Part shown: positions 1 to 5,077 of the stretch, in pieces
Layout of the letters: every line of letters starts with the position of its first letter
Position numbering within the stretch: the first letter of the stretch is position 1
The notes under the pieces: model-generated
Told to the model about the DNA's origin: nothing
Databases searched by the model: none
What the model saw: the letters and a program-made list of their open reading frames with translations, nothing else
NCBI GenBank assembly: GCA_016865955.1
Contig: VGNW01000136.1
Span: 1-6,428 of the forward strand
DNA from: Chloroflexota bacterium
GTDB taxonomy: Bacteria > Chloroflexota > Dehalococcoidia > SZUA-161
Reading direction: 5' to 3'
DNA: 6,428 nucleotides
Program-made: the position numbers and the translations under genes

Positions 1-593
1 TCGATGAAATAGCGACGGTTATCAATTGTATCTCTCTTCGGAGCGGATATGCTGTTCAAATCGAGGTATCCGGGCTTATTCGAGATAAAGCCATCCCCGC
101 TGCGGTACACCAGACCGGGCACATCGCTGTAGTCCCGCTTCGATGCAATACTCTCCACCAGCATTGTCAAAGCCACTTCGCCCTCACCCCAGATGCCCAA
201 GGCAAGACCGTAATATCTCAAGATAGCCTCAGGCATGACGGAGAATCCCGAGCCGCCCAGAACTATGGGGGCATCCGTATGCACCTTCAGCAGGTCTATT
301 ACCTGCTTGTACCTGTCTATGCAGAAGTCGCTGCTGGCAAGGTAGGTGTCGTCGGTGTTGCGCAGAGTAACCGCCACTGCCAGCACGTTGTTGTGCGCAA
401 AATAGCTCTTTGTATCTCTGGCAATATCAGTCGAGAAGCAGAGGTCGAGCAAATCACCCTGAAACCGACTTTGCTTCAGAGCATGAGCGAGATAGTCCAG
501 CGCTATGGGTGCCACCGGAGGCTTCATCTGGTTAGGATTGACCAGCAGCACTTTACCCCGTGCTTTCGCAGAACGGCGACTGGCGGGCATCAT
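1..593 (-). CDS. B12-binding domain radical SAM protein, N-terminal part (runs off left edge)
   Basis: The minus frame is open from ATG at 593 to the window edge, giving 197 residues with no stop. The N-terminus has the cobalamin-binding Rossmann pattern of B12-dependent radical SAM enzymes: KVLLVNPNQ at residues 14-22, PPVAPIALDYLAHAL at 25-39, the strand VLAVAVTLRNTDD at 70-82, and the switch to VLGGSGFSVMPEAIL (111-125) and GEGEVAL (136-142). VPGLVYR at 158-164 and the PKRDTID stretch normally precede the radical SAM core. The CxxxCxxC cluster motif would lie beyond the edge and is not seen. The T-L-R-N-x-D-D signature resembles the group that includes TsrM-type tryptophan methyltransferases, but the substrate cannot be inferred. 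No DxHxxG cobalamin-ligand motif is visible, which is common in this class. The start is either ATG 593 (ATGA overlap with the hydrolase stop) or the adjacent ATG 590, which sits better behind AGGGGG. Last gene of the moaE-hydrolase operon within view. Confidence 0.85.
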   Translation of the reverse strand, partial: MMPASRRSAKARGKVLLVNPNQMKPPVAPIALDYLAHALKQSRFQGDLLDLCFSTDIARDTKSYFAHNNVLAVAVTLRNTDDTYLASSDFCIDRYKQVIDLLKVHTDAPIVLGGSGFSVMPEAILRYYGLALGIWGEGEVALTMLVESIASKRDYSDVPGLVYRSGDGFISNKPGYLDLNSISAPKRDTIDNRRYFI

Positions 594-1375
594 TTCCCCC
601 TGCCCATGCTGTTTACTTTCTTGAGCCACATAAGAGCAGTATCCATAGCAGGCTGGCTGAGGCGCAGCCTGTGCTCTGCGCCTTTGATAATGGCGATTTC
701 CTTAGGCTCTTTAGCCTTGTGGTAAAGCTCGAGGGCATGGCTCACAGGCACGGTCACATCGTTATCTCCGTGAACGATTAAGAGGGGTCGGGGCGAAATC
801 CTGTCTATCCACCTCGTCGGCGTGACCATGTCGAAGCCATTCGCCCATTCCCCCACAGACGGAGGGAAGCTGCTGTCCCTGATTATGCCCACCTGCCGGC
901 AGTGGGTTAAGAACTCCTCCAGCTTGCTGAACTCCGAGATGTCGAAGAAGCGTGCCGGACAGGCGCAGGCAACCACCGAGGTAACTCTATTATCATGTGC
1001 GGCGTGATAAACCGACGCCATCGCGCCGCCGCTGAACCCCATCACGGACAGATGCGATTTGTCTGCCTCTTTGCTCCGATAAATATAGTCCATCGCCGCC
1101 TTCAGGTCGCGAGTCCAGCCCCGCATGTCGAAATTGCCCCCGCTTTCCCCCGTGCCCCTGAAGTTGAATATAAAAGCAAGGAAGCCCTCACGGCAAAACA
1201 TCTCAGCAAGCAAGGGATAGCCTCTGTCGGATGGGTCAGGCGTTCTCTTGGCAGGGACGCCGTGGCAGATGCAGAGGGCAGGATGAGGTCCTTTGCCTCC
1301 GGGGATATAGACCTCCGCAGCCAGCTTCAGTCCATCGACCTCGAGATTAACCCTTTTTACCGACACGGACTTCAC
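590..1375 (-). CDS. alpha/beta hydrolase (serine esterase/acylaminopeptidase-like)
   Basis: 261 residues, a usual length for a single-domain alpha/beta hydrolase. Motifs in order: oxyanion-hole CHGVP (HG at 38-39), NFRGTGESGG at 71-80, nucleophile elbow GFSGGA with Ser115, acid strand HGDNDVTVP with Asp206 as likely catalytic acid, and GAEH with His235 as the base. No signal peptide, so it should be cytoplasmic. The substrate is unknown; family members include esterases, lipases and dienelactone-hydrolase-like enzymes. The start is GTG at 1375, preceded by GAGG three bases upstream, and lies inside the 3' end of moaE (29 bp overlap). A stop occurs eight codons upstream in this frame, so the start cannot move far; another GTG is three codons downstream. 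Its stop TGA overlaps the radical SAM start, which suggests translational coupling across the operon. Confidence 0.9.
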   Translation of the reverse strand: MKSVSVKRVNLEVDGLKLAAEVYIPGGKGPHPALCICHGVPAKRTPDPSDRGYPLLAEMFCREGFLAFIFNFRGTGESGGNFDMRGWTRDLKAAMDYIYRSKEADKSHLSVMGFSGGAMASVYHAAHDNRVTSVVACACPARFFDISEFSKLEEFLTHCRQVGIIRDSSFPPSVGEWANGFDMVTPTRWIDRISPRPLLIVHGDNDVTVPVSHALELYHKAKEPKEIAIIKGAEHRLRLSQPAMDTALMWLKKVNSMGRGK

Positions 1376-1766
1376 CGCCCTCGCGTCCTTCTTTGGTTAC
1401 AACCTTCTGCTTGAGCCGGTCCACGGCGTACAGGCAGGCAGCAAAAGCCTCCTGCCGATGAGTGGCGGCAATCGCAATGACTATGGTAATTCCTCCAGCC
1501 TCTATCCTGCCTTTACGATAGCTGAAGGCTATCTCGCCGATTTCCCATTTCTCTCTCATCTCCCTGACTATATCACCGAGCATCTTCTCCGGTTTTTCGC
1601 CTGAGACGCCGTGCTCGAGATAGGCAACCTTCTTGCCTTCAGACTTGCCGCGCACCTTACCCGTGAAGGTAACTATCGCTCCGCACTCCTCACCCCTGAC
1701 CCTGGCGATGACCTGTTCCGGTACTATCGGCTTCTCGGTAACCTCAATTATGTTCTTCTTTTTCAT
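1347..1766 (-). CDS. moaE: molybdopterin synthase catalytic subunit MoaE
   Basis: 139 residues. MoaE is the large subunit of molybdopterin synthase, which transfers sulfur from MoaD thiocarboxylate to cyclic pyranopterin monophosphate. Family features: GAIVTFTGKVRG at 29-40, YLEHG at 49-53, KWEIGEIAFSYRKGRIEAG at 73-91, and THRQEAFAACLYAVDRLK at 102-119, with Lys119 in the position of the conserved LK lysine. The usual VPIWKKE-like segment is replaced by KVVTKEGREGGEVRV, so Lys125 probably stands in for the second catalytic lysine, but the Trp is missing and the segment looks about two residues short. Start ATG 1766 has AAGGAG seven bases upstream and a TATAAT promoter behind it, so it is probably the first gene of the operon. 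No moaD is visible in the window. Confidence 0.9.
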   Translation of the reverse strand: MKKKNIIEVTEKPIVPEQVIARVRGEECGAIVTFTGKVRGKSEGKKVAYLEHGVSGEKPEKMLGDIVREMREKWEIGEIAFSYRKGRIEAGGITIVIAIAATHRQEAFAACLYAVDRLKQKVVTKEGREGGEVRVGKKG

Positions 1767-1773
1767 CCCGGCT

Positions 1774-1779
1774 CTCCTT
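1774..1779 (-). promoter_or_regulatory. ribosome binding site of moaE
   Basis: AAGGAG on the minus strand, seven bases before ATG 1766. It fixes the moaE start. Confidence 0.75.
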
Positions 1780-1796
1780 GAAACATTTCTTACGAA

Positions 1797-1825
1797 ATTA
1801 TAACTTAGCTACTGCTTGAAGTCGA
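1797..1825 (-). promoter_or_regulatory. sigma70-type promoter for the moaE operon
   Basis: On the minus strand a perfect -10 TATAAT (1802-1797) lies 17 bp after TCGACT (1825-1820), which matches TTGACA at four of six positions. Transcription would begin near 1790, giving a leader of roughly 25 bases that holds the AAGGAG site. Not experimentally shown. Confidence 0.6.
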
Positions 1826-1842
1826 ACCATTCACAGTTATGA

Positions 1843-1848
1843 TATAAT
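1843..1848 (+). promoter_or_regulatory. likely -10 element for the first PKD gene
   Basis: TATAAT on the plus strand, 15 bases before the GTG at 1863. No convincing -35 sits 16-18 bp upstream; TTGAAG at 1816 is 21 bp away. If used, transcription would start around 1855, making the GTG 1863 start nearly leaderless but leaving room for GAAGAGG to serve ATG 1878. Divergent from the moaE promoter within the same 96-bp gap. Confidence 0.4.
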
Positions 1849-1862
1849 TATATTTAAACCAT

Positions 1863-2471
1863 GTGAAGAGGCGTAGCATGATGACGAGGATTATATTTGC
1901 CCTGGCTTTAGTTGCACTGCTGGCAAGCTTCACGACAGGTTGTAAAAGCGGACCCCAAGCTCAGTTTACCGCTGAGCCTCTGAGCGGATATCCCCCCTTA
2001 GAGGTACAGTTCACCGACAACTCCACCGGTGAGGCTCAAGCCTGGGAGTGGGACTTCAATGGCGACGGAATTATTGACAGCACGGAGCAGAATCCTCAAT
2101 ATACCTACAATGAGCCGGGCAATTACACGGTCAGCCTGACAGCGATCAATCAGAATGGCAATAATACTTTAATATTGGCAGAATATATCAAGGTCGAGCC
2201 CTGTCCCCGTTACGCCGACTTCATTGCCGACCCCACGGTGGGTGTGGGAGCGACTACGGTGCAGTTCACCGACCTGTCAACAGGCGAGGTATTAAGCTGG
2301 GCCTGGGACTTCCAGAGCGACGGCAAAATAGACAGCACCGAGCAGAACCCTAAGTTCAAATACACCAGGAACGGCGTCTACTCGGTAACACTAACTATTA
2401 CCAGCACCACTGTTTGCGAAGATACGATTACCAAGCACGACTATATCAACATCACCGGATGCAGTACCTGA
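1863..2471 (+). CDS. exported lipoprotein with two PKD domains
   Basis: 202 residues from GTG 1863. A basic start and hydrophobic stretch (about 8-23) lead to TTGC with Cys27, a lipobox-like lipoprotein signal with a less usual Thr at -3, so the protein is predicted to be anchored outside the membrane. Two PKD domains follow: about 33-112 with WEWDFNGDGIIDSTEQNP, and about 118-198 with WAWDFQSDGKIDSTEQNP. The NGDG-x-ID insert resembles a calcium-binding loop in the first copy and is partly degraded in the second. Cys185 and the near-terminal Cys200 could form a disulfide. No catalytic domain is present, so an adhesive or surface-structural role is an inference. Start choice is uncertain: ATG 1878 has GAAGAGG six bases upstream, whereas GTG 1863 gives the same MKRR beginning as the next PKD gene. 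A hairpin and then an intrinsic terminator follow. Confidence 0.82.
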   Translation: MKRRSMMTRIIFALALVALLASFTTGCKSGPQAQFTAEPLSGYPPLEVQFTDNSTGEAQAWEWDFNGDGIIDSTEQNPQYTYNEPGNYTVSLTAINQNGNNTLILAEYIKVEPCPRYADFIADPTVGVGATTVQFTDLSTGEVLSWAWDFQSDGKIDSTEQNPKFKYTRNGVYSVTLTITSTTVCEDTITKHDYINITGCST

Positions 2472-2485
2472 TAGTAATCGTCTGA

Positions 2486-2500
2486 GCGCCGGTCAGGCGC
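2486..2500 (+). repeat. GC hairpin after PKD gene 1 (family member 1)
   Basis: GCGCC, loop GGTCA, GGCGC: a perfect 5-bp stem 15 bases past the stop codon. No T tract follows. Similar GC hairpins stand at the same place after the next two PKD genes. Confidence 0.6.
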
Positions 2501-2526
2501 AAGAGAAGGCCAAGACGTTACATGCG

Positions 2527-2566
2527 CAGGGGCGGGTTTGGAGCTCGCCCCTGAAAATTTTCTTTT
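2527..2566 (+). terminator. rho-independent terminator after PKD gene 1
   Basis: Perfect 8-bp stem CAGGGGCG (2527-2534) / CGCCCCTG (2546-2553) with an 11-base loop, followed by AAAATTTTCTTTT. It should end the first PKD transcript and separate it from the second. Confidence 0.75.
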
Positions 2567-2574
2567 ATATAGAC

Positions 2575-2580
2575 TATAAT
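2575..2580 (+). promoter_or_regulatory. likely -10 element for PKD gene 2
   Basis: TATAAT just downstream of the terminator. The base run 17 bp upstream, TGAAAA, is a weak -35 and overlaps the terminator tail. Transcription would start near 2587, giving a leader of roughly 70-85 bases. Confidence 0.45.
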
Positions 2581-2591
2581 ATAAGTGTAGT

Positions 2592-2639
2592 CTCTTCCTC
2601 ATCCTGTTGAGTATGCGTTAGTACAAATTCGGGGAAGAG
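2592..2639 (+). other. 5' leader stem-loop of PKD gene 2
   Basis: CTCTTCCTC (2592-2600) pairs with GGGGAAGAG (2631-2639) over nine positions, one of them G-T, around a 30-base loop. It lies just after the predicted transcription start. It may protect the 5' end or affect translation; the paired GGGGAAGAGG is purine-rich but stands too far from either start to be the main ribosome site. Confidence 0.4.
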
Positions 2640-2654
2640 GTTGCCATTACGATA

Positions 2655-3188
2655 ATGGAAAGAAGTAAAACAATGAAGAGGCGCTACTGTACTGCTCTTG
2701 TGCTCGGATTGCTGGCCGGGCTTCTCGTTTTCTCCGCCTGCCCAGAGCAGGCACCTATAGCCACGCCAACGCCAAGGCCCACACCGATAGTTACGGCTAC
2801 GCCGGTGCCGACAGCTACCCCTTCGCCCACGCCCGTTATTACTGCAACTCCCGTAATTACCCCGTCGCCATCACCGACACCCACCCCAACGCCAAGTCCC
2901 CCTCCTACGCCTACACCAATACCTGTCCCGCCGCCTCAAGCTGATTTTATCGGTAGCCCTACCGTGTGTAACGGGGCGACTACTGTATATTTCACCGACC
3001 TGTCGACAGGCGAGATAACATCATGGTCGTGGGATTTCGGAAACGGGCAAACCAGCACTCTTCAAAACCCATCAAATTATTATAACCACGATGGCCTCTA
3101 CGCTGTTACACTTACCGTCACAGGACCCGGCGGCACAGATGTGGAGACCAAGCCGAGCTATATTTACGTTCAGTATTGTTCTACCTGA
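2655..3188 (+). CDS. exported lipoprotein with Pro/Thr stalk and one PKD domain
   Basis: 177 residues from ATG 2655. ATG 2673 (MKRRYC...) is the likelier start, since GGAAAGAAG lies about seven bases upstream and the N-terminus then matches PKD gene 1. The hydrophobic segment LVLGLLAGLLVFSAC ends in Cys29, a lipoprotein signal with Phe at -3. Residues 33-94 are a low-complexity Thr-Pro/Ser-Pro stalk suited to spanning a cell wall or surface layer. A single PKD domain covers 96-172 with YFTDLSTGEITSWSWDFGNG. Cys105 near its start and Cys175 at the end may form a disulfide. Over the final 82 residues, 59 are identical to PKD gene 3 with no gaps. No enzyme motif is present; surface display of the PKD unit is the only supported role. 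Confidence 0.85.
   Translation: MERSKTMKRRYCTALVLGLLAGLLVFSACPEQAPIATPTPRPTPIVTATPVPTATPSPTPVITATPVITPSPSPTPTPTPSPPPTPTPIPVPPPQADFIGSPTVCNGATTVYFTDLSTGEITSWSWDFGNGQTSTLQNPSNYYNHDGLYAVTLTVTGPGGTDVETKPSYIYVQYCST
2751..2936 (+). repeat. low-complexity Thr-Pro/Ser-Pro coding repeat
   Basis: About 62 codons of alternating Thr/Ser-Pro, with some Val, Ile and Ala, written with varied codons (acg, aca, acc, act; ccg, ccc, cca, cct). The repeat is therefore conserved at the protein level rather than being a recent DNA slippage tract. It is the stalk between lipid anchor and PKD domain. Confidence 0.8.
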
Positions 3189-3201
3189 GGGTAACCGAAA
3201 C

Positions 3202-3218
3202 GGCGCCGGTGCGGCGTC
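3202..3218 (+). repeat. GC hairpin after PKD gene 2 (family member 2)
   Basis: GGCGCCG, loop GTG, CGGCGTC: a 7-bp stem with one G-T pair, 13 bases after the stop. The sequence from the stop codon to here (3186-3220) is nearly the same as 4157-4192 after PKD gene 3. There is no T run, so it is not a standard terminator. Confidence 0.65.
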
Positions 3219-3340
3219 AGACCGGAAAGAAGTTTATCGAATGGCTGAGCAATTACACCAAAGCAAGTAGTAAATTTTAACGATGTGACTGCAATCGAAC
3301 GAAGGAAAGAAGGAAAAACGCATAGAGAAGGGGGAGAGGG

Positions 3341-4159
3341 ATGACCAAGAACTGGTTTTCTGTCGTGTTATACGCTCTGCTTATGGCAACCATCCTGGTG
3401 GGCTTGCTTGTATGGGTAGTTCCCAAATCGACTTCGCAAGCTGATACTGCCGAATCCACGCCGGTCACCGGTATAACAAGAGAGGTCAACGGCAACATCC
3501 TCACCGGCGTTAGCATAACTCTTGATGGCATAGGACCAGTGGTGAGCGACCAAAACGGTCAGTTCGAGATAATGGCAACCGCAACCGGCAGCCACGACCT
3601 GGTTGCCCACAAGGACGGGTTCAAAGATAGGACACAAACGGTGAATATAACCGGACTTGGGCCGGGTTATGCCGTGACCTGCAATTTTCAGGGGACGCAA
3701 GGGCTTATCCCCAACGGTACTGATATATGGTACGCTCTCGAGTGCGTCAACCTGTGGCTCTACCCACCCAACGCGGATATCGGCCTCGATATGTGGACTG
3801 CGTTGGATGTAGTAAATGCCTGGCTATATCCGGTGGTCCCTGCTCCTACCCCCACGCCTACGCCGGAACCTACTCCCACTCCTAGCCCAACGCCTATTCC
3901 GACACCGGTTGCTGATTTTGTGGGCAGTCCCACCTCCTGCTACGGGCCAACCACGGTAACCTTCACCGACCTGTCGACAGGCGAGATAACAACATGGTTA
4001 TGGAATTTCGGGGATGGAAAAACCAGCACTCTCCAGCACCCCTCGAACTACTACAACCATAACGGAACCTATACCGTCTCACTTACCGTCTGGGGACCAG
4101 GCGGCACAGATAATGAGACCAAGGTGGATTACATTTATGTCACTGGTTGTCCCTCCTGA
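3341..4159 (+). CDS. membrane-anchored protein: carboxypeptidase-regulatory-like domain, Trp repeat, stalk, PKD
   Basis: 272 residues; GGGGGAGAGGG directly precedes ATG 3341. A single hydrophobic segment (about 7-27) without a lipobox Cys acts as signal peptide or membrane anchor. Residues 43-115 look like a carboxypeptidase-regulatory/CNA-B-like beta domain: TGITREVNGNILTGVSITLDG, then VSDQNGQFEI and GSHDLVAHKDGF. Residues 128-164 hold two copies, 22 residues apart, of D-[IM]-W-x-A-L-[ED]-x-V-N-x-W-L-Y-P, loosely reminiscent of the paired helices of dockerin modules but without clear calcium loops. A Thr-Pro stalk (165-189) leads to a PKD domain (191-268) with WNFGDG. Cys200 and Cys270 match the Cys pair of PKD gene 2. 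The module order suggests a surface adhesion or assembly protein; that role is inferred. No promoter is evident in the 152-base gap upstream. Confidence 0.85.
   Translation: MTKNWFSVVLYALLMATILVGLLVWVVPKSTSQADTAESTPVTGITREVNGNILTGVSITLDGIGPVVSDQNGQFEIMATATGSHDLVAHKDGFKDRTQTVNITGLGPGYAVTCNFQGTQGLIPNGTDIWYALECVNLWLYPPNADIGLDMWTALDVVNAWLYPVVPAPTPTPTPEPTPTPSPTPIPTPVADFVGSPTSCYGPTTVTFTDLSTGEITTWLWNFGDGKTSTLQHPSNYYNHNGTYTVSLTVWGPGGTDNETKVDYIYVTGCPS
3722..3832 (+). repeat. tandem Trp-rich 15-residue repeat, 22-residue period
   Basis: Codes for DIWYALECVNLWLYP (residues 128-142) and DMWTALDVVNAWLYP (150-164), 10 of 15 positions identical, joined by PNADIGL. The DNA copies use different codons, so the duplication is old or under protein-level selection. 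Confidence 0.8.
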
Positions 4160-4173
4160 GGGTAGCGAAAAAG

Positions 4174-4190
4174 GGCGCCGGTGCGGCGCC
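4174..4190 (+). repeat. GC hairpin after PKD gene 3 (family member 3)
   Basis: GGCGCCG, loop GTG, CGGCGCC: a perfect 7-bp stem ending 17 bases before the arsC start. No T tract follows, so read-through into arsC is possible. Confidence 0.65.
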
Positions 4191-4207
4191 AGGCATAATA
4201 AAACCGA

Positions 4208-4603
4208 ATGGAAACAGTGCTCTTCGTCTGCGTGGGGAACTCGGGTCGCAGCCAGATGGCTGAGGCTTTTTTCAATTACTACGCAAAAGGAAAAGCCAGG
4301 GCAATTTCGGCAGGCACCGACCCTGCCCCTTCTGTCAGCCGCACAGCAGTAGAAGCGATGCGGGAAGAGGGCATAGACATCAGCAAGAATAAACCTAAAG
4401 CGCTCACTCCAGAGATGCTGGACCGGGCAAGCATGGTGATAACCATGGGCTGCGGCGCGGAGGCAGTCTGCCCGGCAAGCTGGGTGGAGATGAGGGACTG
4501 GGGCTTAGAAGACCCAAAAGGCAAGCCCATCGCAAAAGTCAGAGAGATAAGGGACGAGATAAAGACAAAAGTGATTGAGCTGCTCAAAGAACTGAAGGTC
4601 TGA
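4208..4603 (+). CDS. arsC: arsenate reductase, thioredoxin-coupled LMW-phosphatase type (ArsC)
   Basis: 131 residues, full length for the family. The enzyme reduces arsenate to arsenite in the cytoplasm. The phosphate loop CVGNSGRS (Cys8 to Arg14, CX5R) is at the N-terminus. ITMGCGAEAVCP carries Cys82 and Cys88, the pair that relays the disulfide to thioredoxin in the Staphylococcus aureus type. DWGLEDPKGK (97-106) holds the likely catalytic Asp102, and IRDEIK at 114-119 is typical of the C-terminal helix. The three Cys favour arsenate reductase over a protein tyrosine phosphatase. No clear Shine-Dalgarno site precedes ATG 4208; the upstream AATAAAACCGA is purine-rich only. No arsR, arsB or acr3 gene is adjacent; the gap to PKD gene 3 is 48 bp and to the following small gene 15 bp. 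Confidence 0.9.
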   Translation: METVLFVCVGNSGRSQMAEAFFNYYAKGKARAISAGTDPAPSVSRTAVEAMREEGIDISKNKPKALTPEMLDRASMVITMGCGAEAVCPASWVEMRDWGLEDPKGKPIAKVREIRDEIKTKVIELLKELKV

Positions 4604-4618
4604 GGGGGAAAAAGACCA

Positions 4619-4795
4619 ATGCTCGATATCAGAAAAACTGCTATCGCCCTGGAAGAAGAGGAGTTGCTGGAACTGGAGCAAATCATCGTTGATTGCGATG
4701 AGAAAGAGGCGCTGGCTTTTTTGAAGAAGTCTGTCTACGACAAGGTGGCTCATTACCAGCAAGTCAGGAGCGAGCATGAGAAGCTTGGTAGATAG
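4619..4795 (+). CDS. small acidic helical protein of unknown function (58 aa)
   Basis: ATG 4619 to TAG 4793-4795. GAGGGGG lies ten bases upstream and overlaps the arsC stop, which suggests co-expression with arsC. The protein is charged and probably all helical: LEEEELLELEQIIVDCDEKE (11-30) followed by ALAFLKKSVYDKVAHYQQ (31-48). One Cys (26) and no membrane segment. I do not recognise the family. A small cytoplasmic partner or regulator of the arsenate gene would fit the position but is not shown. Codon use resembles its neighbours. Confidence 0.65.
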   Translation: MLDIRKTAIALEEEELLELEQIIVDCDEKEALAFLKKSVYDKVAHYQQVRSEHEKLGR

Positions 4796-4851
4796 ATAGC
4801 CGCCATTCGAGCTGAGATGCTCTATACTTCCAGCGCAGGTATTTCAACAAG

Positions 4852-4904
4852 CAGCCTTCAGTTCTCAGCTTTCAGCATTCGGAGAATCCCAAAACTGACG
4901 GCTG
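4852..4904. repeat. imperfect inverted repeat with TCAGC-type motifs
   Basis: CAGCC-T-TCAGTT (4852-4863) pairs with AACTGA-C-GGCTG (4893-4904), 11 of 12 positions. The 29-base interior holds further TCAGC units and a small ATTC-GGA-GAAT hairpin. It lies between the arsC pair and the CDF promoter, and could be a structured spacer, a dispersed repeat or a weak bidirectional terminator. Confidence 0.45.
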
Positions 4905-4921
4905 AATACTACAAGCTAATC

Positions 4922-4950
4922 TTGACTGTCAGATTCAATGCGTATATCAT
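4922..4950 (+). promoter_or_regulatory. sigma70-type promoter for the CDF gene
   Basis: TTGACT (4922-4927), 17-bp spacer, TATCAT (4945-4950): five of six matches at each box with ideal spacing. Transcription should start near 4957, leaving a leader of about 125 bases. Confidence 0.7.
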
Positions 4951-5010
4951 TTAAAGGAACAGAGATCGGTGATGATTGCCTCATTGCCTGTCGAAATTCA
5001 ATCCCACTAG

Positions 5011-5028
5011 GAAACGTCGGTAAGTTTC
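5011..5028 (+). other. small hairpin in the CDF leader
   Basis: GAAAC (5011-5015) / GTTTC (5024-5028) with an 8-base loop, inside the untranslated leader. A further short ACCC/GGGT pair lies near 5041-5055. The structure may be part of a regulatory leader, but no known riboswitch was recognised. Confidence 0.3.
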
Positions 5029-5073
5029 AACGAAATATCACCCAGCGTCCTAGGGTAAAGGGGCAGGAGCCTT

Positions 5074-5077
5074 GAGG
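5074..5077 (+). promoter_or_regulatory. ribosome binding site of the CDF gene
   Basis: GAGG four bases before ATG 5082; the nearby GGAG at 5066-5069 is too far to be the main site. Confidence 0.5.

Noticed and set aside
1347..1375. Frameshift joining moaE and the hydrolase
   Set aside because: Both proteins have complete motif sets and separate starts; an overlap is the simpler reading.
279..1414. Plus-strand open frames of 61-148 codons across this stretch
   Set aside because: They lie opposite the hydrolase, radical SAM and moaE genes, which carry clear family motifs; the plus frames show none and have no good start sites.
2684..2884. Minus-strand Gly/Val-rich open frame
   Set aside because: It is the complement of the Thr-Pro stalk; low-complexity sequence stays open in several frames.
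2751..2936. CRISPR-like or DNA tandem repeat array
   Set aside because: The repetition is at the dipeptide level with varied codons and no unique spacers.
3202..3218. Intrinsic terminator after PKD gene 2
   Set aside because: The stem is good but the following bases (AGACCGGAAAG) contain no T run.
4279..4777. Minus-strand frames opposite arsC and the small gene
   Set aside because: Ser-rich, motif-free complements of coding sequence.
4972..5010. 12-codon upstream ORF in the CDF leader (ATGATTGCC... to TAG)
   Set aside because: The purine run AAAGGA is 13 bases away and nothing in the peptide suggests attenuation; kept only as a possibility.
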